This document shows positions 35,315 through 45,102 of a DNA stretch of 64,000 nucleotides, one piece after another. Made by a program: the position numbers and the translations under genes. Each line of letters opens with the position of its first letter. Position 1 is the stretch's first letter. This stretch comes from JBKHYJ01 sp046565505. Its GTDB lineage: Bacteria > Acidobacteriota > Blastocatellia > UBA7656. Under the pieces are notes generated by a model. It was not told the origin of the DNA and ran no database searches. It worked only from the letters and a program-made list of their open reading frames with translations. The DNA is taken from assembly GCA_046565505.1 (NCBI GenBank), contig JBKHYJ010000131.1, positions 60,130 to 124,129 of the forward strand, given 5' to 3'.

Positions 35315-35489
35315 TGGGCGTAAGGCGGCGAGCGGTCGAAAGCCGGCCCGCGTTCGGCCGCCCCTAAAGTTCTGACTTGTGCTCTCCGGCCTCTGTTTTC
35401 CGGCCTTTACAGCGCGCGCCCGCGTGTGTTAACTTTTTTGGGTTCAAAGAGAACAGAGATTTTCATCCGCGTAGAGGAGAGAGGACACA

Positions 35490-35759
35490 GTGGCTTTAGC
35501 TAAGGAAGCTAAGACCGAAATAATCGGTCAGTATAAAACGCACCCGACTGATACGGGGTCGCCTGAGGTTCAGGTGGCGCTGCTGACGCAGCGTATCAAC
35601 GGCCTTACCGAGCACTTTAAGTCGCACGCAAAAGATAATCATTCGAGGCGAGGTCTGCTGAAATTGGTCAGCCAGCGGAGGCGCCTGTTAGATTACTTGA
35701 GGGGCAAGGACGCCGACCGTTACCGGGAAGTCATCAACCGTCTGGGTATAAGAAAATAG
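35490..35759 (+). CDS. rpsO: 30S ribosomal protein S15
   Basis: 89 residues starting at GTG 35490 with GAGGAGAGAGG upstream. TDTGSPEVQVALLTQRI and the FKSHAKDNHSRRGLLKLVSQ RRRLLDYL block (about 28-68) are the S15 signature. It binds 16S rRNA early in small-subunit assembly. It is followed by pnp after about 410 bases, the order found in most bacteria, where S15 and PNPase are often transcribed together. Confidence 0.98.
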   Translation: MALAKEAKTEIIGQYKTHPTDTGSPEVQVALLTQRINGLTEHFKSHAKDNHSRRGLLKLVSQRRRLLDYLRGKDADRYREVINRLGIRK

Positions 35760-36169
35760 AGATCACCTCAGCAAAGGGTTGCGAGCAAGCACACCCGCTT
35801 CGAGCGGCCCAATTAGTTGTCGGTTCTCTGGCGCGCAGCCAGTTAGTAGTTGCACTAGACCGAGCGTCCTGCTCATCGCCAACCTCGCGCGGCAATTTCT
35901 GGTCAGGCGCGCCGCCATACAGTTCAGACAAACTTTTTCATGGATGGCCACGGGAGCGCGCCGGCAGGCGTCATCGCTCACCGTGGCTTCGTCTTTTAAG
36001 ACATCTAAGCCGAACGCACTGCTCGCAGTCGATAGAGTCCAGACCGCGGGCCTGAAATTTGAGTAGTTAAAAGTCGCGCGCCCGGACCCGGAGGCCGGCC
36101 CCAGAAGTGTTCCGGCGGCTTTACCGAGGCGGGGGCAGTAAAGCGCGCAGCGCAAAGAAGGAGATATAT
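35760..36169. other. Intergenic, 410 bp between rpsO and pnp
   Basis: Longer than usual for this gene pair. Frames on both strands overlap and show no recognisable protein. The last bases hold the AAGGAGATATAT ribosome site of pnp. In other bacteria this gap carries an RNase III-processed hairpin for PNPase autocontrol; I could not identify a clear one by eye. Confidence 0.5.
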
Positions 36170-38416
36170 ATGGAGTTGAAGGAATCAGTCCAGTTAGGTG
36201 GAATAGAATTTTCAATCGAGACAGGCAAAATAGCCAAGCAGGCGGACGGGGCCGTGGTGGTCCGCTACGGCGACACGATGGTGCTGGTGGCGGCCGTCGG
36301 GTCCAAGCCGCGCGAGGGGATAGATTTTTTCCCGCTGACGGTGGAGTACCGCGAATATGGCTACGCGGCGGGCCGCATCCCGGGAAATTACTTCCGCCGC
36401 GAAGGCCGTCCTTCGGAAAAAGAGACGCTCACGTCCAGGCTCATTGACCGGCCGATCCGCCCGCTGTTCAGCGAAGGCTATAACAGCGAAACGCAGGTCG
36501 TCGCCCTTGTGCTGTCGGCCGACGAGAATCACGACTCCGACGTGCTTTCGATAACCGGGGCGTCGGCGGCGCTATACCTCTCGGACATCCCGTTCGATAA
36601 CCCTATCGCCGGCGTCCGCGTCGGCCTCATCGAAGACCGCTTCGTCGTCAACCCCACTTACGATCAGGTCCGCGCGTCGAGCCTCAACCTCATAGTCGCG
36701 GGCTCGGAAGAAGCCATCGTGATGGTCGAGGCCGGCGCGAAAGAGGTCGCCGAAGACGTGATGGTCGAGGCGCTGATGTTCGGGCACAACGAGATCAAAA
36801 AACTATGCCGCCTTCAAAAAGAGATGTACCAGAAGCTCGGCGTCACCAAGCGCGAAATTACCAAGCTGGAGTTCGACCAGGAGATGTTGGCCGAGATCGA
36901 AGCCCGCATCACTGATGACCTCCGCGACTCACTCGACACGGGCAAGCACGGCAAGCTTGAGAGCTACGCCCGCGTAGACAGCCTGAAAGAGGCGACCGTT
37001 TCGGCCTACCCCGAGGAGGATGCCGAAAGGCGCAAGGCCGCCGCGAAGATCTTCGACCACCTGAAAGAGAAAGTCTTCCGCGAAGACATACTCAACCGCC
37101 GCCACCGCCCGGACGGCCGCCGCTTCAGCGAGATTCGCCCCATATCCATAGACGTGGGGTGGCTCCCGCGCACGCACGGCTCGGCCCTGTTTACGCGCGG
37201 CGAGACCCAGGCCATAGTCACCGCCACGCTCGGCACGAGCGAAGACATACAGTTCCTCGACGACCTGGAGAAGGGCGAAGTCAAGCGGCGCTTCATGCTG
37301 GCCTACAACTTCCCGCCGTTCTCGGTCGGCGAGACCGGCCGCGTCGGCTCCCCGGGCCGCCGCGAGATAGGCCACGGCGCCCTCGCGCGCCGCGCCATCG
37401 AGCCCATGCTCCCCGCCGAAGACGAATTCCCCTACACCCTGCGCATAGTGTCAGACATCACCGAATCGAATGGCTCAAGCTCTATGGCGTCGGTCTGCGG
37501 CGGGACGCTGGCGCTTATGGACGCGGGCGTGCCGATGAAGGCGCCGGTGGCGGGCGTCGCGATGGGGCTGGTGATGGAGGGCAACAAGTACGCCATCCTC
37601 ACGGACATCGCCGGGGCCGAAGACCATTACGGCGACATGGATTTCAAGGTGGCGGGCACGCGCGACGGCATCACCGCGCTCCAGATGGACATCAAGGTGA
37701 CGGGCATCAACGCCCGCATACTGGCGGACGCTTTGCAGCAGGCTCGCGACGGGAGGTTCTACATACTCGACAAGATGGAGGCGGTGCTCGCGTCCCCGCG
37801 CGAGGAGATCAGCCAGTACGCCCCACGAATCCTCACCATCCAGATACCTGTCGATAAGATACGCGACGTGATCGGGCCGGGCGGCAAAGTCATTCGCGGC
37901 CTCGTCGAAAAGACAGGGTGTAAGATCGACGTTGAAGACACGGGCCGCATCAACATCGCCTCGGCGAACCTGGCCGCCGCCGAGCAGGCGAAGCACCAGA
38001 TCGAGCAGATAACCGCCGTGCCGGAAGCCGGGAAGACCTACCTGGGGACGGTCCAGCGCATAGCGGACTTCGGCGCGTTCGTCGAGATACTGCCGGGCAC
38101 GGACGGGCTGCTGCACGTTTCCGAGATCGCCGACTACCGCGTGGCGAACGTGCGCGACGAGCTTCACGAGGGCCAGCAGTTAATGGTTAAGGTCATTAAC
38201 GTAGACCCGTCGGGCAAGATTCGCCTGTCGCGCAAAGCGGTGCTCAGGGAAGAGCGCGGCGAGACGGGCGAAGAGCCCGGGGGCGAGCAGGATTCCGACA
38301 GGGATTCGCATGGCAATCGCGAGGACCGCGGCAACCGCGAAGACCGCGGCCCGCGCGGCCCGCGCCCCAATGGCGGTAACCGTGACCGCCGCCCCGGCCG
38401 CGGCCCGCGCCGCTAG
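36170..38416 (+). CDS. pnp: Polyribonucleotide nucleotidyltransferase (PNPase)
   Basis: 748 residues from the ATG at 36170 (AAGGAG, ideal spacing; the frame upstream to 36107 lacks homology). Two RNase PH-like domains: GDTMVLVAAVGSKPREGIDF, GRIPGNYFRREGRPSEKE and, in the second, GSALFTRGETQAIVTATLG, FSVGETGRVGSPGRREIGHG and ESNGSSSMASVCGGTLALMDAG. Then a KH domain (KIRDVIGPGGKVIRGL) and an S1 domain (YLGTVQRIADFGAFVEILPG). The C-terminal 50 residues are rich in Arg, Gly, Asp and Asn (NREDRGNREDRGPRGPR), a disordered RG-type tail that may bind RNA. It degrades RNA 3' to 5' with phosphate. A terminator follows. Confidence 0.98.
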   Translation: MELKESVQLGGIEFSIETGKIAKQADGAVVVRYGDTMVLVAAVGSKPREGIDFFPLTVEYREYGYAAGRIPGNYFRREGRPSEKETLTSRLIDRPIRPLFSEGYNSETQVVALVLSADENHDSDVLSITGASAALYLSDIPFDNPIAGVRVGLIEDRFVVNPTYDQVRASSLNLIVAGSEEAIVMVEAGAKEVAEDVMVEALMFGHNEIKKLCRLQKEMYQKLGVTKREITKLEFDQEMLAEIEARITDDLRDSLDTGKHGKLESYARVDSLKEATVSAYPEEDAERRKAAAKIFDHLKEKVFREDILNRRHRPDGRRFSEIRPISIDVGWLPRTHGSALFTRGETQAIVTATLGTSEDIQFLDDLEKGEVKRRFMLAYNFPPFSVGETGRVGSPGRREIGHGALARRAIEPMLPAEDEFPYTLRIVSDITESNGSSSMASVCGGTLALMDAGVPMKAPVAGVAMGLVMEGNKYAILTDIAGAEDHYGDMDFKVAGTRDGITALQMDIKVTGINARILADALQQARDGRFYILDKMEAVLASPREEISQYAPRILTIQIPVDKIRDVIGPGGKVIRGLVEKTGCKIDVEDTGRINIASANLAAAEQAKHQIEQITAVPEAGKTYLGTVQRIADFGAFVEILPGTDGLLHVSEIADYRVANVRDELHEGQQLMVKVINVDPSGKIRLSRKAVLREERGETGEEPGGEQDSDRDSHGNREDRGNREDRGPRGPRPNGGNRDRRPGRGPRR

Positions 38417-38474
38417 CAAAAGGCGGATTCGGCTTGAGGGCGCGGCCCCGCCCGTTAAGCCCATCATTATTACA

Positions 38475-38517
38475 GGGAGGGCAAATTCGGCTTGAATAAC
38501 TCCGAATTTGCCCTCCC
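38475..38517 (+). terminator. Hairpin terminator after pnp
   Basis: A perfect 16-bp stem (38475-38490 with 38502-38517) with an 11-base loop and TCGTTTA after it. Its loop plus right arm start (CTTGAATAACTCCGA, 38491-38505) is repeated at 38542-38556, and an outer pair GGCGGATT/AATCCGCC (38421-38428, 38530-38537) brackets it. Confidence 0.75.
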
Positions 38518-38645
38518 TCGTTTAATGATAATCCGCCGCATCTTGAATAACTCCGATTGAGCCGGCCGCATAAGTGACCGTCGCGGGCCTTAAGCCTCGT
38601 CGCCCCGCCATGAGCTAGCGTAATTTGAACGCGCGCCGCGCCGGG

Positions 38646-41159
38646 TTACTTGATTTCGATCTGGTGGGCCTTGCCGTCGTCGGGGATGCGAACGGCTACG
38701 TCATCCCCCGCCCTGTACCAGCCGGCCCCTCCCTCCTCAGGCTTTACAGTCCCCATCTGCTTACCGTCCAGTAACACCAAACGGGCTGTCGGAGCCGATT
38801 TCAAGACGAATACAAGGTTGCGCGGCCCGGGGTTATAGCTCCCCTCGGGCGCGCTTACGCTCACTTGAAAACCGCCGCCCGCCTTCGACGCGCTCACGCC
38901 CGTGCGCCGGAAGACGCCCTGCTTGTACGCGGGGCTTGTGCCATCGTCTTCGTAAAGCGTGGTTGACGCGCGGCCCTTGTCGTCCGGGTAGATGGCGAAA
39001 GTCACAGGGTCGAATCGCTTCTCGCCGACGTAATTCATCTCCGGCCCCATCGCGATGGCGCTGCCCGCTCGGACGTACATAGGCACGGTATCGAGCGGCG
39101 CGGCGGCTTCGATCACGCCGCCGCCGGCAATCTTTTTGCCCGTCCAGTAGTCAACCCAGGCCCCTTCCGGCAGGTAGACTCTCCTGGTCACGACGCCCGG
39201 CCGGACCACGGGCGCCACGAGCAGGTCCTCGCCGATCATGAACTGGTCGTCTATAGTCAGCGTGTTGTAGTCGTCTTGATAATTTAGCAGCAGCGGGCGG
39301 AACAGCGGCACGCCCGTGCGCCGCGCTTCTTCGAGGTTCGTATAGAGGAACGGCAACAGCCTGTAGCGCAGCTTCAGGTATTTGCGGATGATGTCTTCGT
39401 AATACTTGCCGAATCGCCACGGCTCCTGGTCGTAGCCATTCGCCTCCTTGTGGTTGCGGCACATCGGCGTCAGGAACCCGACCTGATACCAGCGCGTCAG
39501 CAGCTCTGCGTCCACCCTCCCTATGAACCCGCCGACATCCGTCCCGACGAACGGGACGCCCGAGAGGCCCAGCGATTGGAACATAGGAATGCTGAGCGCG
39601 AGCGCGTCCCATGTGCTCGTGTTGTCGCCCGTCCACATGGTCGTGTATCGCTGGTAGCCCGCGTAGCCCGCGCGCGTGATGACGTAGGGCCGCCTGTCCG
39701 GCTGAAGCCTTTCGAGCCCTTCATAAGTCGCGCGGGCCATCAGGAGCGCGAACACGTTGCGATTCTTAGCATGCGTCGAGCGCTCGCCTTCGTCGTAGCT
39801 GACAACGTCCATCTGCGCCTTGCCCGTCTGGTCAACGAAATCCGCGGGCTCGTTCATGTCGTTCCATATCCCTGCGACCCCCTGACCGACCAGCCCGCGG
39901 TGCAGGTCGCCCCACCACTTGCGCGCTCCTTCAAGGCTGTAATCGGTGAAGACGGACTCGCCCGGCCACACCCTGCCGACGTAAAGCCTGCCGTCTTTGC
40001 GCCTCAGGAAGAAATTCTTCTCGAAGCCCTGGTTGTAAACGTAATAGCTCTTGTCCTGCGCGGCGAGTTCCGGCTTATCCGCGTTTTGCGCCGCGCCCGG
40101 TTCGGCGGGCTGATACTTCACGCCCGGGTCAACTATGGTGACTACCTTAACCCCCTGCCTGCGCAGCCCGTCCATGAAGTCCGCCGGGTTAGGGAAGCGG
40201 CTCGTGTCCCAGGTGAAGACGCGGTAGCCGTTCATATAGTCTATGTCCAGGTAAAGCACGTCGAGCGGCAGGTCCCTTTCGCGGTAGTTGCGCACTACGT
40301 CTTCGGCCACGGATTGCGGGTAGTAGCTCCAGCGGCTCTGCTGGTTGCCGAGCGCCCACATCGGCGGCAGTTGTATGTGGCCCGTGAGGTCCGAGTAGCG
40401 GCCGACCACTTTTTTGATCGACGGCCCCCAGAAGAAGTAATAATTCATCTGGCCGCCATCGGCTGCGAATGACACGTGCGCTTGCGAGGACGCGCCGAAG
40501 TCGAACCGCGTGCGGTAGCTGTTGTCGAAGAAGATGCCGTAGGCGCGGCCTTTTTCCAGCCCGATGTAGAAAGGTATGCTTTGATAAATCGGGTCGGTCC
40601 CTTCGCGGTAAGCCGGCGTGTCGGAGTTCCACATAGTGAATTGGCCGCGCCGCTTGTCGAGCCGCGCGGCCTTCTCGCCAAGCCCATAGAACCGTTCGTC
40701 GAACCCGAGCCTCTTCGCGGCGGCGACCTCTTCGCTTTTAGGGTTGAACATCAGCGGCCGCGCGTCGGCGTTGATGACCTCATGCGTGCGCGCGTCTCGG
40801 AATTCCACGAGCAAGGGGGAGCGGCGGACGATTGTCTCGACCTCGTCGGTCGTGATGATGACGCGGTCTGCCTCTTCTTTTAACGACCACCGCGCGGCGT
40901 CCCACTCCGTCCTGGCTATGGCCCAGGAATGGTCCCGCTCGGGCAAGGCCTTTCTGAATGAAGCCCTGATGCGCAAGAGGTCAGGCGCGAGTATGCGGAT
41001 TTGCACCTGAGAGTTGTCCGCGCAGTTGAAGGTGACAGAATCGGCCGCTTTCGTGAAGCTAGAAACCGGGCCGACGCTTTCAAAGCCGCTCAGGTCTATG
41101 GCCTCGCCGGTCGAGCAGAGGAAGACGAAGAAGCAAACGGAGGATAGTAGCCTTCTCAT
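38646..41159 (-). CDS. Exported GH31 alpha-glucosidase
   Basis: 837 residues from the ATG at 41159 (GAGAGG upstream, then the signal MRRLLSSVCFFVFLCSTGEA); the open frame to 41333 lacks such features. The GH31 core has LPPMWALGNQQSRWSYYPQ, LPLDVLYLDIDYMNGYRVFT, nucleophile Asp in VAGIWNDMNEPADF (about 432), and acid/base Asp in MWTGDNTSTWDAL. PRSEARRTGVPLFRPLLL-like beta regions and DUF5110-type C-terminal beta domains (ASTTLYEDDGTSPAY) follow. It removes glucose from the non-reducing ends of alpha-glucans, outside the cytoplasm. It lies downstream of two ASPIC/UnbV genes on the same strand (175-bp gap). Confidence 0.95.
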   Translation of the reverse strand: MRRLLSSVCFFVFLCSTGEAIDLSGFESVGPVSSFTKAADSVTFNCADNSQVQIRILAPDLLRIRASFRKALPERDHSWAIARTEWDAARWSLKEEADRVIITTDEVETIVRRSPLLVEFRDARTHEVINADARPLMFNPKSEEVAAAKRLGFDERFYGLGEKAARLDKRRGQFTMWNSDTPAYREGTDPIYQSIPFYIGLEKGRAYGIFFDNSYRTRFDFGASSQAHVSFAADGGQMNYYFFWGPSIKKVVGRYSDLTGHIQLPPMWALGNQQSRWSYYPQSVAEDVVRNYRERDLPLDVLYLDIDYMNGYRVFTWDTSRFPNPADFMDGLRRQGVKVVTIVDPGVKYQPAEPGAAQNADKPELAAQDKSYYVYNQGFEKNFFLRRKDGRLYVGRVWPGESVFTDYSLEGARKWWGDLHRGLVGQGVAGIWNDMNEPADFVDQTGKAQMDVVSYDEGERSTHAKNRNVFALLMARATYEGLERLQPDRRPYVITRAGYAGYQRYTTMWTGDNTSTWDALALSIPMFQSLGLSGVPFVGTDVGGFIGRVDAELLTRWYQVGFLTPMCRNHKEANGYDQEPWRFGKYYEDIIRKYLKLRYRLLPFLYTNLEEARRTGVPLFRPLLLNYQDDYNTLTIDDQFMIGEDLLVAPVVRPGVVTRRVYLPEGAWVDYWTGKKIAGGGVIEAAAPLDTVPMYVRAGSAIAMGPEMNYVGEKRFDPVTFAIYPDDKGRASTTLYEDDGTSPAYKQGVFRRTGVSASKAGGGFQVSVSAPEGSYNPGPRNLVFVLKSAPTARLVLLDGKQMGTVKPEEGGAGWYRAGDDVAVRIPDDGKAHQIEIK

Positions 41160-41334
41160 GAAACGCCCTCTCAAGATGGATTGTAGATGGACTGTGAACG
41201 CGGCGCGGCCGGGGCCGTGGAGGAAAAGGTGATGATGGCCTGAAACGGGGGAATTTGACGTAAGTAAGCCGCCACCTTTTAGACGCCCATGCTCACTACA
41301 GACAACCCGGCCGCCTTTCGCCTTCATTTTCACT

Positions 41335-43203
41335 TCATCGTCCCGCGTTCGTCGCTTTATTCACCACTCCCCTGCCTTCGACGATTGTGAGCGAGCGGTC
41401 ACAGCCATTGACGCTGACGGTCTCCGACGCCCCGCCGGGCCACTTGATTTCGAGCCTGTCCACCCTGGCCGCGGACCCGAGCCCGAAATGTAACCGCGTG
41501 TCGCTTTGCGAGGAGAAACTCGCGCCGCTGACCACGTCCTGGCGCTGGCGGACCTTGCCCGCCGTGACGTAAGCGGTCGCCCCCGTGGCATCCCTTGGGC
41601 TCTTCTTCGACACGTCCCCGACCAGCCGCAGTGCCAGCCAGTGGCCCGGCTGCGCGGTGACGTTTTTGAGCAGAGTCGGCCCCGAGTCTATGCTGTTGAT
41701 GACCGCGTCGATCCGGCCGTCCCCATCAAAATCACCCAGGGCGAGGCCGCGCCCGGGGATGGCTATGGCTAACCCGCTGCCGGGGGCCGCCCCGACGCGC
41801 TCGAACCTGCCGTTGGCGAGGTTGCGGAATAAGAGCGGCTGCTGCGCGTAGCTCGTCCCCCACTGGTACCTGTCAACAGCGGGGTAGACGTGGCCGTTTA
41901 CTATGAAGATGTCTTTCCAGCCATCGTTGTCGAAATCCATGAAGCCCGTGCCCCACCCGAGAAACGGCATCGTTATCTCGCCATTGCCCGATTGAAAAGT
42001 CACGTCGCTGAAATTCCCGTCGCCGTCATTGTGGTAGAGCGTGTTGGAGTCGTCGGAGAAATTCGTGACGTAAAAATCCACGCGGCCATCGTTATCGTAA
42101 TCGCCTACGCCGAGACCCATGCCCGCCTGCTCGCGGCCATTCTCGTTCAGCGCGACGCCGGACGGGTAGCCCACCTCTTCAAACGCGCCCTTGCCCGTGT
42201 TGACGTATAGCTGGTTCGGGGTCGAGTCGTTGACCACGAGCAGGTCTAGCAGGTCGTCGTCGTTAACGTGAACGAAGGCGGAAGAGAAGCCATAGTATTT
42301 ATGCGGGTCGTTGACGCCCGTCTTGTCGCTCACGTCTTCAAACGAGCCGTCAGGCTTCTGGTGGTAGAGGGTGTCGCCCTCGCCTTTCAGGCCGCGCGGC
42401 CCGCACGACACCGGCAGCCCCCGGAACTGGCAGTAGTCGACGCCGGTCTTGCCCGACCTCTCCGCTTCGGAGGGGCTGGGCGGCAGGCTGTTCAAGTCGA
42501 AATCGAGGTAGCCGGGGACGAACAGGTCGAGCCGCCCATCGTTATCATAATCCCCGAAGCTCGCGCCCGTGCTCCAGCCCTTCCGGGCCACGCCGAGCTT
42601 TTCCGCAACGTCCGAGAACGTGCCGTCCCCGTTGTTATGATAAAGGCGCGACACGCCGTAGTTGCCGACGTAAACGTCCGGCCGCCCATCGTTATCGTAA
42701 TCGCCTACGGCGACGCCCATGCCCCATCGCTCGTTCGCCACGCCGGCCTTGTCCGTCACGTCTTCAAACTTCCAGTTGCCCGCGTTGCGGTAGAGCGCGG
42801 CGCGCGGCGGCTTCTCCTTGCCCTGCATCGCGGCGATCGTCGACCCGTTGAGCAGGTAAATGTCCGGCAACCCGTCGCCGTCGTAATCAAACACGGCGAC
42901 CCCTCCCGATGGCGCTTCGAGTATGTAATCCTTCGCCGCCTCGCCTGACCTGTGTTTAAACCTTGCGAGCGCGGTCTGCGCCGTCACGTCTTCAAAGACG
43001 ACGGGCGCTTTCGGGTCCGTGATGTTGACCGTCCGCCGCGAGGCGTAGGTGCGGGCCGCCCCAGTAGAGACGCCTCCCATGCCCTGCCTGGGCTCGCCCT
43101 GCTTCTGCGCGGTGAAGGCGGCGGGCGCGGACAAGTATAAAATGATTGCCGACAGCGGAAGCGCGCGGCGTAAGCGCGCGCGCGGTGAGTTCGTTTGAAG
43201 CAT
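41335..43203 (-). CDS. Exported FG-GAP/VCBS-repeat protein with ASPIC/UnbV C-terminus
   Basis: 622 residues with a signal peptide (ALPLSAIILYLSAPAAFTA). Opening VVFEDVTAQTALARFKHRSG, then seven or so FG-GAP repeats of a beta-propeller with calcium-binding D-x-D-x-D-G signatures (DYDGDGLPDIYLL, DYDNDGRPDVYVGN, DFDNDGWKDIFIVNG, DFDGDGRIDAVINS), and a C-terminal UnbV/ASPIC domain with GATAYVTAGKVRQRQDV, GASFSSQSDTRLHFGLG and DRLEIKWPGGASETV. Animal CRTAC1 has the same layout. In bacteria the family is abundant in acidobacteria and planctomycetes; its role is not known. A close paralogue lies directly upstream (99-bp gap). Confidence 0.92.
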   Translation of the reverse strand: MLQTNSPRARLRRALPLSAIILYLSAPAAFTAQKQGEPRQGMGGVSTGAARTYASRRTVNITDPKAPVVFEDVTAQTALARFKHRSGEAAKDYILEAPSGGVAVFDYDGDGLPDIYLLNGSTIAAMQGKEKPPRAALYRNAGNWKFEDVTDKAGVANERWGMGVAVGDYDNDGRPDVYVGNYGVSRLYHNNGDGTFSDVAEKLGVARKGWSTGASFGDYDNDGRLDLFVPGYLDFDLNSLPPSPSEAERSGKTGVDYCQFRGLPVSCGPRGLKGEGDTLYHQKPDGSFEDVSDKTGVNDPHKYYGFSSAFVHVNDDDLLDLLVVNDSTPNQLYVNTGKGAFEEVGYPSGVALNENGREQAGMGLGVGDYDNDGRVDFYVTNFSDDSNTLYHNDGDGNFSDVTFQSGNGEITMPFLGWGTGFMDFDNDGWKDIFIVNGHVYPAVDRYQWGTSYAQQPLLFRNLANGRFERVGAAPGSGLAIAIPGRGLALGDFDGDGRIDAVINSIDSGPTLLKNVTAQPGHWLALRLVGDVSKKSPRDATGATAYVTAGKVRQRQDVVSGASFSSQSDTRLHFGLGSAARVDRLEIKWPGGASETVSVNGCDRSLTIVEGRGVVNKATNAGR

Positions 43204-43302
43204 TAAAAAAATCTCGTTAGAAGAAGGAACGGCCGGCCCAATCGGCCAGACTGCAAGTTACATTAAAACGGCGGCGGGTGACAAGACGCGGGAGGTGCCC
43301 GC

Positions 43303-45102
43303 TCACCCTTCCTTGACCGTGTGGTAGCGATCTACGCCCGGGTTCTCTATGACCTGCGCCCGCCCGCTCGGCCAGCGAATCTCCACGGACCGCACGCCGC
43401 CTGCCGCGCCCAGCCCTATCAAGGCGCGCGGGTCGCTCGACGATAAGTAGCTGCCCCCCGTCGTCACGTCGTAGATGCGTTTGCGCCCCGCCGCGTCGGT
43501 CACCGTGACGCGCGCGCCTATCGCGTTGCGGTTCGACTTCGCGCCGACGAGCGACAGCCCCAGCCAGTGATTCTTCGTCCCATTGTTTCTTAAAATGACC
43601 GGGGCGCCGTCGAGCACCCCGACTACAATGTCCGCCTGCCCGTCGTTATCCAGGTCGCCGACTGCGGCCCCGCGCGCGGCGAGCGGCACGCCGAACGCCT
43701 GGCCCGCGGTGGGCGAGATGCTGATGAATCCTTTGCCCGTGTTCCGCATCAATAGCGGCGGCTGCTTGTACTTCAGGTACGACGAAGTCTTTTCAATCGT
43801 ATCTAGCACGTGGCCCTGGGCCACGAAGATGTCGCGCAGCCCGTCGTTGTCGAAGTCTGCGAAGCGCGTCCCCCATCCCGAATAAAGCACCGTGGCCTGG
43901 CCGACCCCCGTCATGTTCGTGTCGTAGGTGAATGTCTTATCCCCCGTGTTATGAAACAGGGGGTAAGTCTCGTTCGAGAGCGCCGTCATGAAAATGTCCG
44001 GGTATCCATCTTCGTCGTAATCAGCCGCGTCCACGCCCATCCCGGCGAAGGTCTTCCCGTTTTCGTCGTATCCCATGCCTGCGGGCAACGCTATGTCCTC
44101 GAACGTGCCATCGCCGCGGTTGTGATAAAGCGACTGCCGCACGCTGTCATTAGCCACGACTATGTCGGGCCACCCGTCGCCATCGAAATCCGCGACCGCC
44201 ACCCCCAGCCCTTTCCCGCTCGGGTCGGAAATCTTTGACGCCGCGCTCACATCTTCAAAAGAGCCGTCCGCCTTTTGATGGTAAAGCAGATTGCTCGCGC
44301 CTTTAAAATTATCAGGGTGGCAGTAGGCGCGGAGCCCTGGCCGCGGCTCGCCGCAGTAGATTGACCCCCGCTCGAAATCCCATTCCATGTAGCGAGCGAT
44401 GAACAGGTCCAGCCGCCCGTCGCGGTCATAATCCACCCACGCGGCGCTCGTGCACCAGCCGGCGGCGGCGACGCCTGCTTTCCTGCTCACGTCCGTGAAC
44501 GTCCCGTCGCCGCCGTTGCGGTAAAGCGTGTTCACCCCGTAGCCCGTGACGTAAATGTCCATGCGCCCGTCGTTGTCGTAATCGGCGGCGGCCACGCCCA
44601 TGCTGTAGCCTTCGCCCTTAACGCCCGCCTTCTCCGTAACGTCCTCGAACCCGCCGTCCGCCTTCTGGTGGTAGAGCCTGTTCCAATACTTCGCCTCGCG
44701 CTTATCAGGCATCGCGCCTTTGGGCATGGGGTCGTCCAGCCGCGCGCCATTCGTGAAGAAGAGGTCGAGCCGCCCGTCCCCGTCGTAATCGAGCATGGCG
44801 ACCCCTGCCCCCATCGATTCGGGCAGGTATTTTTGCGAGGTGGGCGAGGCCGCATGTTTGAACGTGACGCCCGAAGCCCGGGCGATGTCCGTGAACGTAA
44901 CGGGCGATGGGGCCTGCGGGGCCGCGGCGGCCGGCGGCTTTACGGGGTCGCCGCTGCTGTAAGATCGGCCCGCCCGCGGCTGTGACTGAGCGGGGGCCGC
45001 CTGCGAAGGGGGCGATTGCTGAGCGTGCGTCATGGTCCGGCCGGCGTGCGGCATCGCCGCGAAGGCAATAAAAATCAGGATGGCGCTGCGGACAGGTTTC
45101 AT
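43303..45102 (-). CDS. Exported FG-GAP/VCBS-repeat protein with ASPIC/UnbV C-terminus (paralogue)
   Basis: 599 residues with a signal peptide (SAILIFIAFAAMPHAG) and an Ala/Gln/Pro-rich linker. It has the same domain order as the downstream paralogue: VTFTDIARASGVTFKHAA opening, repeated DYDGDGRLDLFF, DYDNDGRMDIYVTGYG, DFDNDGLRDIFVAQGHV, and the C-terminal ASPIC domain (NAIGARVTVTDAAGRKR, GGSYLSSSDPRALIGLG, SVEIRWPSGRAQV). The two are alike in architecture but clearly diverged, so the duplication is old. The propeller is probably calcium-stabilised and faces the periplasm or outside. It may share a transcript with the paralogue and the GH31 gene. Confidence 0.92.
   Translation of the reverse strand: MKPVRSAILIFIAFAAMPHAGRTMTHAQQSPPSQAAPAQSQPRAGRSYSSGDPVKPPAAAAPQAPSPVTFTDIARASGVTFKHAASPTSQKYLPESMGAGVAMLDYDGDGRLDLFFTNGARLDDPMPKGAMPDKREAKYWNRLYHQKADGGFEDVTEKAGVKGEGYSMGVAAADYDNDGRMDIYVTGYGVNTLYRNGGDGTFTDVSRKAGVAAAGWCTSAAWVDYDRDGRLDLFIARYMEWDFERGSIYCGEPRPGLRAYCHPDNFKGASNLLYHQKADGSFEDVSAASKISDPSGKGLGVAVADFDGDGWPDIVVANDSVRQSLYHNRGDGTFEDIALPAGMGYDENGKTFAGMGVDAADYDEDGYPDIFMTALSNETYPLFHNTGDKTFTYDTNMTGVGQATVLYSGWGTRFADFDNDGLRDIFVAQGHVLDTIEKTSSYLKYKQPPLLMRNTGKGFISISPTAGQAFGVPLAARGAAVGDLDNDGQADIVVGVLDGAPVILRNNGTKNHWLGLSLVGAKSNRNAIGARVTVTDAAGRKRIYDVTTGGSYLSSSDPRALIGLGAAGGVRSVEIRWPSGRAQVIENPGVDRYHTVKEG

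Noticed and set aside
38646..41333. Longer GH31 frame starting at 41333
   Set aside because: The 58 extra residues are not signal-like and have no homology feel; ATG 41159 has a ribosome site and signal peptide.
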